Below the pieces are notes generated by a model. The model ran no database searches, was not told the origin of the DNA, and was given only the letters and a program-made list of their open reading frames with translations. A DNA stretch of 64,000 nucleotides from Roseivivax sp. GX 12232 (GTDB lineage: Bacteria > Pseudomonadota > Alphaproteobacteria > Rhodobacterales > Rhodobacteraceae): contig NZ_JAJSEC010000008.1 of assembly GCF_021272185.1 (NCBI RefSeq), positions 62,001 through 126,000 on the forward strand, written 5' to 3'. Shown piece by piece: positions 51,102 through 60,937 of the stretch; within the stretch, counting starts at the first letter, position 1, and every line of letters begins with the position of its first letter. Made by a program: the position numbers and the translations under genes.

Positions 51102-51233
51102 GGGCCGGTTGGGCCGGTTGGGCCGGTTGGGCCGGTTGGGCCGGTTGGGCCGGTTGGGCCGGTTGGGCCGGTTGGGCCGGTTGGGCCGGTTGGGCCGGTT
51201 GGGCCGGTTGGGCCGGTTGGGCCGGTTGGGCCG
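51102..51233. repeat. 9-base minisatellite GGGCCGGTT, about 14.7 copies
   Basis: Fourteen perfect units of GGGCCGGTT run from 51102 to 51227, followed by GGGCCG. The 130 bases upstream (from about 50975) are a decayed form of the same pattern (CTGGTTCGG, CTGATTGGC, CTGGTCGGA). Because the unit is a multiple of three, all frames stay open and would encode simple tripeptide repeats; I see no sign of translation. The flank 51234-51520 before the next gene holds nothing I recognise. Confidence 0.92.
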
Positions 51234-51520
51234 AGACAAGTCTGGGCAGAGCGCCTCCGTCAAGGCCGCACCCGAGCAGCCGCTCCTCACACGCCCCTCA
51301 CACGTCCCTCACCTGTCCCCAACGCCAACCACCACCAAACACCCACCGCCCTCACCGCCCACACCCTTGGTCGACACCAACCTCCGCCATATATCCTCCC
51401 CCATCACCCGCCGGGAAAAATGGCTGCGCGGCGGGGCGTTCTGTGCCACCCTCGGCCTCAGAGCACCCCGGAGCACCACGCATCCGCAGGCCCCGGTTCA
51501 GCATTCAAGGAGTCCCGCCC

Positions 51521-52324
51521 ATGAGCCTGATGAAGACCCTCACCAAAGTTGCCATCGGCTATGCCGCCGCGCGGGGCGTCGACCGGCTCTCGGGCGGCAA
51601 GGGCCTCTCGGGGCTCTTCGGCGGCGGGGCGCAGATCAAGGGCCACCACCCCGCCACCCAGGCGGGCAGCCAGATGACCGAGCAAATGCAGGCCGGGGCC
51701 ACCCAGGCCTCCGCGCCGATGCAGTCGCTCCTGGGCAACCTCAGGACCGCGGGCTTCGACCTCTCGGCGATGATGGGCGGCGCCGCGACCGGCGGCGGCC
51801 AGGGCGGCGCGCAGGGCAAGGGCAAGGGTCTTCTGACCGCCATGCCCTCGACGGGCTCCGGCGGGCTCGCGGGGATGCTCGCCGCCGCCGGCGGGGCCGC
51901 GGCCATGGGCGGCAAGGGCGCGGGCGCGCTCATCGACCAGTTCAACGTCGACAAGACCGCCCCCGACCTCGAGAAAAGCGCGGGCCTCATGCTGCGCGCG
52001 ATGATCCAGGCCGCCAAGGCCGACGGCCATATCGACGCCGAGGAGAAGGCCAAGATCCTCGAGCTCGTGGGCGATGACGCCACCGAGGAGGACCTGGCCT
52101 TCGTCAAGGCCGAGCTCGAGGCGCCGATCGACATCGCGGGTCTCGCCGAGGCGACGCCGGAAAACCAGAAGATGCCGGTCTATTCCGCCTCGCTGATGAC
52201 CATCCGCGTCGACACCGACGAAGAGGCCGAATATCTCGACCGGCTGGCCAATGCGCTGGGGCTCGACGAGCCCACGGTCAACGCGCTGCACCTGCAGATG
52301 GGCAACAAGCCTCTCTACGTCTGA
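51521..52324 (+). CDS. DUF533/TerB-like protein (YebE family)
   Basis: The 267-residue protein has a Gly/Ala/Gln-rich N-terminal half, including two glycine-rich hydrophobic stretches (about 105-135, [22 protein letters not shown]). Its C-terminal TerB-like helical domain (about 150-267) has [23 protein letters not shown], a TerB/DUF533 hallmark, and [29 protein letters not shown]. The function of the family is not known. AGGAG lies seven bases before ATG 51521. The transporter gene begins 11 bases after its stop. Confidence 0.83.
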   Translation: MSLMKTLTKVAIGYAAARGVDRLSGGKGLSGLFGGGAQIKGHHPATQAGSQMTEQMQAGATQASAPMQSLLGNLRTAGFDLSAMMGGAATGGGQGGAQGKGKGLLTAMPSTGSGGLAGMLAAAGGAAAMGGKGAGALIDQFNVDKTAPDLEKSAGLMLRAMIQAAKADGHIDAEEKAKILELVGDDATEEDLAFVKAELEAPIDIAGLAEATPENQKMPVYSASLMTIRVDTDEEAEYLDRLANALGLDEPTVNALHLQMGNKPLYV

Positions 52325-52335
52325 TCCGAGGCCCC

Positions 52336-53223
52336 ATGCCGACGAAACACCCGGCCTTCGGGATCGGGCTGGCGGCCTTCGGCGCGCTGGTCCTCTCCCC
52401 CGACGCGCTTTTCATGCGGCTCTCGGGCATGGAGGGGCTGCAGATGGTCGCCTGGCGCGGCAGCCTCATGGGCCTTCTGTTCCTTGCGGCCTGGGCACTG
52501 ACCCGGCGCGGCGCGCCGCGGGCGCGGGCGGGCGACCTGGCGGCGCTGGCCAGCGGCGCGGGCCTCGCGGTCCTTGGCGCGCAGGTGGCGAGCGTGCTGC
52601 TCTTCCCGACCGGCATCGCGCTGGCGCCGGTGGCGATCATGCTGATCGGCGTGGCCACCTCGCCGGTCTGGGCGGCGCTCCTGTCGCGGTATTTCTTCGG
52701 CGAGAAAACCGGCCGGGCGACCTGGATCACCATGGCGGTGGTGCTTGTCGGGATCGCCATCGCGGTCAGCGGGCACGGCGATGTGGCGATCTCGCCCCGG
52801 GCGCTTCTGGGGGCGCTTTGCGGGGTCGGCGTGGCCTTCATGCTGGCGCTCAACTTCACCATCCTGCGCTTCGTGAGCGAGATCCCGATCCTCTTGGTCA
52901 TGGGCCTGGGCTCGGGACTGGCGGGCCTGCTGGCCCTGGTGGTGAGCGGCCCGGCGGGGCTGACCGAGGGCCATGTGCCGGCGATCCTGGTCACGGCGCT
53001 CCTGATCCTGCCCATCTCCTTCTTCGCGCTGTTCCTCGCGCCCCGGCACACGGCGGCGGCCAACGTCAGCCTGTTGATGCTGCTCGAGACGGTGCTCGGG
53101 CCGCTCTGGGTCTGGGTCGGCATCGGCGAAGCGCCCACGCCGCGCATGCTGGCGGGCGGGGCGCTGGTGATCGGGGCGCTGGCGATCTACCTCGCGCGCC
53201 CGAAGCGCCGCGCGCGGATGTGA
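52336..53223 (+). CDS. EamA/DMT-family transporter
   Basis: The 295-residue protein has about ten membrane segments in two repeated EamA halves. The first has SPDALFMRLSGM and LAPVAIMLIGVATSPVWAALLSRYFFGE; the second has NVSLLMLLETVLGPLWVWVGIGEAPT. These are drug/metabolite exporters of unknown substrate. It follows the DUF533 gene closely and may be co-transcribed. Confidence 0.85.
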   Translation: MPTKHPAFGIGLAAFGALVLSPDALFMRLSGMEGLQMVAWRGSLMGLLFLAAWALTRRGAPRARAGDLAALASGAGLAVLGAQVASVLLFPTGIALAPVAIMLIGVATSPVWAALLSRYFFGEKTGRATWITMAVVLVGIAIAVSGHGDVAISPRALLGALCGVGVAFMLALNFTILRFVSEIPILLVMGLGSGLAGLLALVVSGPAGLTEGHVPAILVTALLILPISFFALFLAPRHTAAANVSLLMLLETVLGPLWVWVGIGEAPTPRMLAGGALVIGALAIYLARPKRRARM

Positions 53224-53525
53224 GCGGAGCGCGGGCGGGCGTGAGACGGCACCGAGGCGGGCGGCTCCGCGCGTCCGGCTGAGGGCTGCTCGTCGCGTCC
53301 GGGCTTAGGGCTCGAGGCTAGGCCCCTGAGATTTTCTGTCTTTGGCATAGTAACCCACGCCTAACGGCGCTCTGCCGCATGCAGCGCGCAATCGCCCCCC
53401 AAGCAGCCCCTCGCCTCCAGCCGGAGCCTCTGCCCTTCACACCTCGCCCAGCCCCACCCCGCCGAACCGCCTTTCCCCCGGCGCCGACACAGGATACCGC
53501 TGGCCCCGCAAGCATCGGAGATCCC
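53224..53525. other. intergenic gap, no feature seen
   Basis: About 300 bases between two EamA transporter genes. It contains short GC-rich direct repeats (GCGTCCGGCTGAGGGCT and GCGTCCGGGCTTAGGGCT near 53270-53310), a small A/T-richer patch near 53330-53350 that may hold the promoter of the downstream gene, and no gene that I can support. Confidence 0.4.
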
Positions 53526-54482
53526 ATGGACAATCTGCGCGGCGCCCTTCTGATGATCCTGGCCATGGCGGCCTTCGCGGTGGAGGACGCCTTCATCAAG
53601 ACCGCCGCGCGGGAGCTGCCGACCGGGCAGATCCTGATCGTGATCGGCGTCGTGGGCGGGCTGTTCTTCGGGCTCCTCGCCCGGCGGCGCGGCATCCGGC
53701 TTTTCACCCGCGACCTCCTCGATCCGCCGATCATGGTGCGCAACATCTCCGAGATCCTCGGCACCATCGGCTTCATCACCGCGATCACCACGATCCCGCT
53801 GTCGACCGCTTCGGCGGTGGCCCAGGCCATGCCGCTGGTGGTGACCCTGGGCGCGGCGTTGATCTTCGGCGAGCCGGTGGGCTGGCGGCGCTGGTCGGCG
53901 ATCTTCGCGGGGCTCGCGGGCGTCCTGGTGATCATCCGCCCCGGGCTTCAAGGCTTCGACCCGAACGCGCTCTGGGCGGTGCTGGCGGTGGTGGGCCTCG
54001 CCGGGCGCGACCTCTCGGCCCGCGCGGTGCCCGGACGGGTGCCGCATATGCAGCTCGCCGCCTACGGCTTCCTGACGCTGATCCCGACGGGGCTCATTCT
54101 GCTCGCGGCCTCGGGCGCGCGGCTAGTCTGGCCGGACCTCCTGCACGCGGGGCTTCTGGCGGGCGCGGTGGGGACCGGGATGATCGCCTACTACGCGATC
54201 ACCTCGGCCTCGCGGACGGGGGATGTCTCCTTCGTGACGCCCTTCCGCTTCACCCGAATGCTCTTCGCGCTGGCGATCGGCATCGCGATCTTCGGCGAGC
54301 GGCCGGACGCGCTGACCTATCTCGGCGCCACGGTGATCGTGGGCGCGGGCATCTACACCTTCCTGCGCGAGCGCCGCCTCGCCCAGCAGGGCGCCAAGAC
54401 CCCGGCCCGGGGCGGCGCGGCCGGCACGCCGGGCGCCCCGGCCCCCGCCGAGAGCCAGGGCAAGGGCCGCCCCCCGCGCTGA
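53526..54482 (+). CDS. EamA/DMT-family transporter (second copy)
   Basis: The 318-residue protein has ten predicted membrane helices in two EamA halves: AMAAFAVEDAFIKTAARELPTGQI, STASAVAQAMPLVVTLGAALIFGEPVGWRRW in the first, and FVTPFRFTRMLFALAIGIAIFGERPDALTYLGA in the second. A charged, Gly/Pro-rich cytoplasmic tail (about 285-318) follows. The start is ATG 53526. It is only distantly similar to the EamA protein encoded upstream, so it is not a recent duplicate. The substrate is unknown. Confidence 0.86.
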   Translation: MDNLRGALLMILAMAAFAVEDAFIKTAARELPTGQILIVIGVVGGLFFGLLARRRGIRLFTRDLLDPPIMVRNISEILGTIGFITAITTIPLSTASAVAQAMPLVVTLGAALIFGEPVGWRRWSAIFAGLAGVLVIIRPGLQGFDPNALWAVLAVVGLAGRDLSARAVPGRVPHMQLAAYGFLTLIPTGLILLAASGARLVWPDLLHAGLLAGAVGTGMIAYYAITSASRTGDVSFVTPFRFTRMLFALAIGIAIFGERPDALTYLGATVIVGAGIYTFLRERRLAQQGAKTPARGGAAGTPGAPAPAESQGKGRPPR

Positions 54483-54530
54483 GGCGCGCGTCACCGGCGC
54501 GCAGGACACCATGCCGACGTTCACCCGGTG

Positions 54531-55914
<1,384 letters not shown>

Positions 55915-55932
55915 GGCCTTCTGTTTGGCGGA

Positions 55933-55976
55933 CTGCGGGCGCCGCGCCTTGTCAGGCGCGGCGCCCGCAGGCGTTT
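55933..55976 (+). terminator. rho-independent terminator of eno
   Basis: Sixteen-base arms at 55933-55948 and 55955-55970 pair perfectly (CTGCGGGCGCCGCGCC with its complement) around the loop TTGTCA, followed by GCG and TTTT. The T-run is short but the stem is very stable. Confidence 0.85.
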
Positions 55977-56012
55977 TGGCCTCGTCCGGGGCCTGGCGGC
56001 CCCGGCCTCAGG

Positions 56013-56056
56013 TTGCCTCCGGCGGGAGGTATTTGAGGCCCGGTCAAGCCTGGAGG
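56013..56056 (+). repeat. related copy of the pre-glpK repeat element
   Basis: After the eno terminator, GTTGCCTCCGGCGGGAGGTATTTGAGGCCC-GGTCAAGCCTGG closely follows the core of the tandem units at 21.6-21.9 kb (GAGTATTTTGGGCCCGGTCAGGCCTGG). The CCTCC/GGAGG hairpin is a frequent Rhodobacterales intergenic element. The rest of the gap to ccmE shows no gene. Confidence 0.7.
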
Positions 56057-56178
56057 GGTGGCGCGCCGGGGGAGAGGGCGCGGCGCGGATGGCGGGCCGG
56101 GGATATTTGGTGGGTGTGTGACTGGCGTCGCGTGGGGCGCGTGTGGCGCGGTTCGCGAGGGACCGCGCGGGCCCTGGC

Positions 56179-56643
56179 TCAGCTGCCGGGGGTGCCGCCG
56201 CTTTCCGGCTGGTAGACGCCTTGTTCCTTCAGCGCGTCGACCACTTCCTTCGGCATATAGGTCTCGTCGTGTTTGGCGAGGATTTCCGAGGCCTCGAAGG
56301 TGCCGTCCACGTAGCGCCCGGTGCCGACCATGCCCTGGTTCTCCTCGAAGAGGTCGGGCAGCACGCCGGTGTAGCTCACCGCCACGCTGGCGCCGCCGTC
56401 GGTGACGCGGAAGCGCACCGTCTCGCCCTGGCCGCGCACCAGGCTGCCCTCTTCGACCAGCCCGCCGATGCGGAAGACCTCTTCGGGGCCCGGGGGGGCC
56501 TCCGTCACCTGGCTCGGCGAGCGGAAGAAGTTGATCCCGTCGCGCATCGCGTAGCCGATCAGCACGGTCGCCACCACCAGCGCCGTGGTGGTCAGCGCCA
56601 GGATCTGGATGCGGCGGGTCTTCTTGAGCGAGGTCAGGGCCAT
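56179..56643 (-). CDS. ccmE: cytochrome c maturation haem chaperone CcmE
   Basis: The 154-residue protein has an N-terminal membrane anchor (about 12-32) and a periplasmic OB-fold domain with FRIGGLVEEGSLVR and SYTGVLPDLFEENQGMVGTG. The motif LAKHDETYMP carries the haem-attaching His125 and Tyr129. It takes haem from CcmABCD and hands it to CcmF/CcmH, which are encoded about 18 kb to the left. The start is ATG 56643. Confidence 0.95.
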   Translation of the reverse strand: MALTSLKKTRRIQILALTTTALVVATVLIGYAMRDGINFFRSPSQVTEAPPGPEEVFRIGGLVEEGSLVRGQGETVRFRVTDGGASVAVSYTGVLPDLFEENQGMVGTGRYVDGTFEASEILAKHDETYMPKEVVDALKEQGVYQPESGGTPGS

Positions 56644-56698
56644 GGGTCTTCCGGTCTGGGCGTCACGTCCGAGATATAGGCAAAAGCGCCGGGCCCGC

Positions 56699-57553
56699 CT
56701 AGGGGCGGTGCTGCCGCAGGGGCGCGGGCGCGGCGCCGGCGCTCTCGAAACCCGCGCGGACATGGGCCTCGAGCGCGCGGGCCAGCGACTTGCGGTTGGG
56801 GTAGGCGTCGACCCGGAGCGGCGGGTGGTAGACCAGCGTCACCGAACCGTGGCGGCGCCGCGCCAGCATCTGCACCAGGTGGCCGCCGAAGGTCATCTCG
56901 CCCCACCAGCCGTAGAGGTCGGCGCGGGCGCCCTCGGGGGCGTGGTAGCAGAGGCTCACCGCCTGCAGCCGCATCTCGTGGCGCAGGCCCTCGGCCAGGA
57001 AAGCCTCGAAGAGCGTGGTCTTGAACGGCAGGACCCGGCGCCCGTCGGTCGAGGTGCCCTCGGGGAAGAACAGGAGCCTGTGGCCGTGGTGCAGCCTTGT
57101 CTCGAATAGCCGCGCCTGGCGGGCGGCCTCGCGGCGGTCGCGGGCGATGAAGACCGTGCCGGTGGCGCGCGCCAGCCAGCCGATGCCGGGCCAGCCCGAG
57201 ACTTCCGCCTTGGAGACGAAATAAAGGTTGGCCTGGGCGTTCAGCACGAAGATGTCGAGCCAGGAGGAATGGTTGGCCACCATGGCGCCGCGCTCGGCGA
57301 GCGGGCGGCCGCGGCGGGTGACCTTGAGGCCCAGGATCGCGAGCGACACGCGGCAGACCCCTTGGGTGATCCAGGGGGTGACCGGGCGGCGGGTGCCGAA
57401 GATCGGCGCCTCGATGAGCCGCAGGAGGAGAAGCAGCGCCAGCCCGCCGAAGACCGTGGTGCCCATGGCGAGGCCCCGGAGCGCTACCCGCAGCCAACCG
57501 AGCGGCCCGGGCGGAGCGTCCTGCGGCAGGGGCCGCGCGTCCCAGGGCGTCAC
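56699..57553 (-). CDS. olsA: 1-acyl-glycerol-3-phosphate / lyso-ornithine lipid acyltransferase (OlsA)
   Basis: The 284-residue PlsC-family enzyme has a hydrophobic N-terminal segment (about 25-48), the catalytic NHSSWLD (NHx4D), the FIARDRR block and FFPEGTSTDGRR. It starts at GTG 57553, overlapping the olsB stop (GTGA). Coupling to olsB makes it the O-acyltransferase that turns lyso-ornithine lipid into ornithine lipid. It could also act on lysophosphatidic acid. Confidence 0.9.
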   Translation of the reverse strand: MTPWDARPLPQDAPPGPLGWLRVALRGLAMGTTVFGGLALLLLLRLIEAPIFGTRRPVTPWITQGVCRVSLAILGLKVTRRGRPLAERGAMVANHSSWLDIFVLNAQANLYFVSKAEVSGWPGIGWLARATGTVFIARDRREAARQARLFETRLHHGHRLLFFPEGTSTDGRRVLPFKTTLFEAFLAEGLRHEMRLQAVSLCYHAPEGARADLYGWWGEMTFGGHLVQMLARRRHGSVTLVYHPPLRVDAYPNRKSLARALEAHVRAGFESAGAAPAPLRQHRP

Positions 57554-58311
57554 GTCCGGCCCTCGGCGTAGAGCGCCCGCCGCTTGGGATCGAGCGCGGC
57601 GGTGTCCATGACCAGGCAGATGTCGACGGTGTTGAAGGCGCGGTCGATGAAGGCGCCCTCGCCCACCATGCCGCCGAGCCGCAGATAGCCCTTGATCAGC
57701 GCCGGGGTCTCGCGCACCGCGCGGGGGCGGTCGATGGCCGCTTCGGGCAGGAGGTCCATGGGCTGGAACTGGCGCGAGCGCACCCGCAGTGCCTCGGGCG
57801 CGAGGTGGCGGTAATGCAGGTTCGACAGCGGCTGCGCCAGGTCCTCGGGGTCGGTGCCATGGAAGCTCGCCACGCCGAAGAGCAGCTCGATGCCGCGCGC
57901 CTGGACGTAGTCCGCGAGCCCCTGCCAGAGCAGCATGACCCCCGCCCCGCCGCGGTAGTCGCGGTGCAGGCAGGAGCGGCCAAGCTCGAGAAGCCGCCGG
58001 CCCGAGGCGCGGAGCGGCGCGAGGTCGTATTCGTCCTCGGAATAGAACTGGCCGATCTGCGCGGCGCCCGCCTCGGTCAGGAGCCGGTAGACACCCACGA
58101 CCGGGGCCTCGGGGCGGGCGTCGTCGAAGAGCAGGAGATGGTCGAAGACCGGATCGAAGCGGTCGCGCTCGAGCCGCGCGGCGTGGTCGACCAGGGCGCC
58201 GGTGCTGCCCAGTTCCGCGACGAAGACCTCGTAGCGCAGACGCTGGGCGGCGCGGATCTCGGCCTCGGTCTGGGCCAGGGCGACGCGGAAGCGCGGCGCG
58301 GTGGTGAGCAT
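57550..58311 (-). CDS. olsB: L-ornithine N(alpha)-acyltransferase OlsB
   Basis: The 253-residue GNAT-fold protein matches OlsB: RLRYEVFVAELG near the N-terminus, VGVYRLLTEAGA, FYSEDEYDL, LELGRSCLHRDYRGGAGVMLLWQGLADYV and FGVASFHGTDPEDLAQPLSNLH. It transfers a 3-hydroxyacyl group from acyl carrier protein to ornithine, the first step of ornithine-lipid synthesis, a membrane lipid important in low phosphate. It is translationally coupled to olsA. The start is ATG 58311. Confidence 0.92.
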   Translation of the reverse strand: MLTTAPRFRVALAQTEAEIRAAQRLRYEVFVAELGSTGALVDHAARLERDRFDPVFDHLLLFDDARPEAPVVGVYRLLTEAGAAQIGQFYSEDEYDLAPLRASGRRLLELGRSCLHRDYRGGAGVMLLWQGLADYVQARGIELLFGVASFHGTDPEDLAQPLSNLHYRHLAPEALRVRSRQFQPMDLLPEAAIDRPRAVRETPALIKGYLRLGGMVGEGAFIDRAFNTVDICLVMDTAALDPKRRALYAEGRT

Positions 58312-58433
58312 GGGCCGGTCCTCCGGGGTCCTCTGGCCCGAGGGATAGGCAGCGCGGACGGCATTTGCAACTCGGGGCCGGCGGGTCCCGGGGCGCTGCG
58401 GGCGGCGGTTAACCTTTCCCTTACCCGGGGGCG

Positions 58434-58622
58434 CTAGTCTTCGCCGAAGACCGGAAGCAGCGCGACCCGGCGGCCGTCGATCACCACCTTGCCCTCGTCG
58501 GGGAAGTTCACGGTGATCCGCCCGCCGATGTTCGACTGCACCTGGCCCCGGCCCCATTCGGGCTTTCCGGGATGTTCCACGAGCATGCCGGGCTCGAGCA
58601 GGGCGTTGAGGTCGTTGGACAT
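58434..58622 (-). CDS. DUF3553 small protein
   Basis: The 62-residue protein is a complete DUF3553 domain: LLEPGMLVEHPGKPEWGRGQVQS, GGRITVNFPDEGKVVIDG. It has a beta-rich, SH3-like pattern similar to the domain fused to helicases in related proteins; no free-standing function is known. Its start codon is only 11 bases from the divergent chpT start, so one or both promoters must lie inside the opposite gene, or the chpT start is further in. Confidence 0.85.
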   Translation of the reverse strand: MSNDLNALLEPGMLVEHPGKPEWGRGQVQSNIGGRITVNFPDEGKVVIDGRRVALLPVFGED

Positions 58623-58633
58623 GGAGGTGCCTC

Positions 58634-59308
58634 ATGGATGAACGGGTGCTGCAGGACAAGGCCCGGAACGGGACGGCGGGCGCCGACCCGCCGGGCCAGG
58701 GCGGGCCTGGCCGCGAGGCTAACGCAGAACTCTGGCCGCTGATAGCCGCGCGGATCTGCCACGACCTGGTCTCGCCCCTGGGCGCGATCGGCAACGGGCT
58801 GGAGTTGCTGGAACTGGCGGGCGGCGCGGGCCGGGCCGAGGCGGCGTTGATCGCCGAGAGCCAGCGTGCCTGCACCGACCGGGTGGCCTTCTTCCGGGTG
58901 GCCTTCGGCGCGGGCGGCGATGCGCGCAGCTTCTCGGCCGAGGAGGCGGGGGCCATGCTGCACCGCTTCGCGCTGTCTTCCGGCGCGGCGCGGCCGCATT
59001 GGCAGGTGTCCGATCCGGTCACCCGGGCCGAGGCGCAGCTGGGCTTCCTGGGCTATCTCTGCCTCGACCGCTGCCTGCCCGCGGGCGGCGCGGTGACGCT
59101 GGCCCGCGCCGCGGGACGCTGGCGGCTGAGCACCGAGGGGGCGGAGCTGCGCGCCCTGCCCGACCTCTGGCGCGCGGCACGGGGCGGGCCCGCCCCGCCG
59201 CTCAGCCCCGCCGAGGTGCAATTCGGCCTGCTGCCCCGCTGTGCCTTGGCGCTGGGGCGCGAGCCGGAGCTGTCCGAAGGCGCGGGCGGGCTGGTGCTGA
59301 CGGTGTGA
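58634..59308 (+). CDS. chpT: histidine phosphotransferase ChpT
   Basis: The 224-residue protein has the ChpT signature ARICHDLVSPLGAIGNGLELLEL with the phospho-accepting His43, in a DHp-like helical hairpin, followed by a degenerate HATPase-like domain that cannot be expected to bind ATP. It relays phosphate from the CckA kinase to CtrA. In Rhodobacter this relay controls motility and gene-transfer-agent production and release. The first 30 residues are Gly/Pro-rich and not conserved in type, so the true start may be GTG 58646 or later. Confidence 0.87.
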   Translation: MDERVLQDKARNGTAGADPPGQGGPGREANAELWPLIAARICHDLVSPLGAIGNGLELLELAGGAGRAEAALIAESQRACTDRVAFFRVAFGAGGDARSFSAEEAGAMLHRFALSSGAARPHWQVSDPVTRAEAQLGFLGYLCLDRCLPAGGAVTLARAAGRWRLSTEGAELRALPDLWRAARGGPAPPLSPAEVQFGLLPRCALALGREPELSEGAGGLVLTV

Positions 59309-59517
59309 CTTGGGCGGTGCGATGGGCGCGGGGATTGGTGGAGCGGGCGTGGAGGCGGATCACGCTCCGGCAGGGTCGTCGCAGAGGCAGCGTCGAGGCC
59401 GGCAGCCCTCTTGAGGGCGCGTCATGCCTTGGAGGGCTCCAGTCGAAGCGCCTTGCCCACTCGGGAGCACGTCGGGCCGGCAACTGCGACGCCACCGCCG
59501 CCCCGCCGGCTCAAGTC

Positions 59518-59613
59518 GACGCCGCCCTGCCCGTTCAGGCCGACGCCGCTGTGCCCGTTCAGACCGACGCCGCTCTGCCGGTTCAGGCCGTCGCCGCGCT
59601 GCCCCGGTCAGGC
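59518..59613. repeat. 24-base minisatellite next to the proA 3' end
   Basis: Four units of 24 bases (GACGCCGCYSTGCCCGTTCAGRCC type) start at 59518, 59542, 59566 and 59590, decaying to the right where further CTGCCCC-GGTCAGGCCC fragments reach the proA stop at 59632. It occupies the 323-base gap between chpT and proA. Confidence 0.85.
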
Positions 59614-59631
59614 CCGCGCCGCCTGCCCCGC

Positions 59632-60897
59632 TCAGGCCCGCGTCGTCCCGTCGCCTTCGACGATATACTTGAAGCTCGTGAGCTGCTCGACGCCGACCGG
59701 CCCGCGGGCGTGCATCTTGCCGGTGGCGATGCCGATCTCGGCGCCCATGCCGAACTCTCCGCCGTCGGCGAACTGAGTCGATGCGTTGCGCATCAGGATC
59801 GCCGAATCGACCCGCGCGAAGAAGCGCTCCGCCGTGGCGTCGTCCTCGGTCAGGATGCAGTCGGTATGCGCGGAACTGTAGCGCCGGATATGCGCGATGG
59901 CGCCGTCGACATCGGGCACCACCTTGGCGGCGATGATCATGTCGAGGTATTCGCAGCCCCAGTCGGCCGCCTCGGCCGGCTTCACCCCGGGCACCTCGGC
60001 GAGCCGCGCATCGCCGCGCACCTCGACGCCCGCGTCGACCAGCGCGCGCAGGACGCCCTGCCCGATGGTGTCGACCACCTCCTCGTGGATCAGCAGGCAT
60101 TCCGCCGCGCCGCAAATGCCGGTGCGGCGGGTCTTGGCGTTCATCACCACGTCGAGCACCTTTTGCGGGTCGGCGCCCTTGTCGATATAGACATGCACGA
60201 TGCCCTCGAGATGGGCGAAGACCGGCACCCGCGCCTCGCGCTGCACCAGGCCGACGAGCCCCTTGCCGCCGCGCGGCACGATCACGTCGACATGTTCGGT
60301 CATGCCCAGAAGATGGCTCACCGCCGCGCGGTCGCGGGTCGGCACCCGCTGGATCGCCGCCTCGGGCAGGTCTGCCGCGCGCAGCCCCGCGGCCAGGCAG
60401 GCGTGGATCGCCTCGGAGGAATGGAAACTCTCGGAGCCGCCGCGCAGGATCACCGCGTTGCCTGCCTTGAGGCAAAGCGCCCCGGCGTCGGCGGTCACAT
60501 TGGGGCGGCTCTCGTAGATCACCCCGATCACGCCCAGGGGCGTGCGCACCCGGCGGATCTTGAGCCCCGTCGGGCGGTCCCATTCGGCCATGGTGGCGCC
60601 CACCGGATCGGGCAGCGCGGCGATCTCGCGCAGGGCCTTGGCGATGCCCGCCACGCGGGCCTCGTCCAGCATCAGCCGGTCCATCATCGCGGGGCTCAGC
60701 CCTTTCTCGCGCCCGAACGCGAGGTCTTGCGCATTGGCGGCGATGATCGCAGCGGTCTGCGCCTCGATCTCGTCGGCCGCGGCCTCCAGCGCCCGGGTCT
60801 TGGCCTCGGGCGCGGCAAAGGCCAGCTCGGCCGCGGCATCCCTGGCCCGCGCGCCGATCTCCTCCATCAGCGTCTCGATCTCGCCCTGGTCCTTCAT
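59632..60897 (-). CDS. proA: glutamate-5-semialdehyde dehydrogenase (gamma-glutamyl phosphate reductase)
   Basis: The 421-residue aldehyde-dehydrogenase-fold enzyme reduces gamma-glutamyl phosphate in proline synthesis. It shows [37 protein letters not shown], the loop [12 protein letters not shown], the catalytic Cys in [11 protein letters not shown], and the late block [22 protein letters not shown]. The length is normal. proB lies 40 bases upstream on the same strand. The C-terminal codons border on a minisatellite. Confidence 0.96.
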   Translation of the reverse strand: MKDQGEIETLMEEIGARARDAAAELAFAAPEAKTRALEAAADEIEAQTAAIIAANAQDLAFGREKGLSPAMMDRLMLDEARVAGIAKALREIAALPDPVGATMAEWDRPTGLKIRRVRTPLGVIGVIYESRPNVTADAGALCLKAGNAVILRGGSESFHSSEAIHACLAAGLRAADLPEAAIQRVPTRDRAAVSHLLGMTEHVDVIVPRGGKGLVGLVQREARVPVFAHLEGIVHVYIDKGADPQKVLDVVMNAKTRRTGICGAAECLLIHEEVVDTIGQGVLRALVDAGVEVRGDARLAEVPGVKPAEAADWGCEYLDMIIAAKVVPDVDGAIAHIRRYSSAHTDCILTEDDATAERFFARVDSAILMRNASTQFADGGEFGMGAEIGIATGKMHARGPVGVEQLTSFKYIVEGDGTTRA

Positions 60898-60937
60898 CGC
60901 CTTCCGCCTTTCTTCAGCGCGCCATGCCTAGCACGGA

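Noticed and set aside
50820-52077. Long open frames on both strands through the 9-base minisatellite (Asn-Arg-Pro or Gly-Arg-Leu repeats)
   Set aside because: A repeat unit divisible by three keeps every frame open. Flanking codons show no start signal, and the plus-strand frame runs out of phase into the DUF533 gene.
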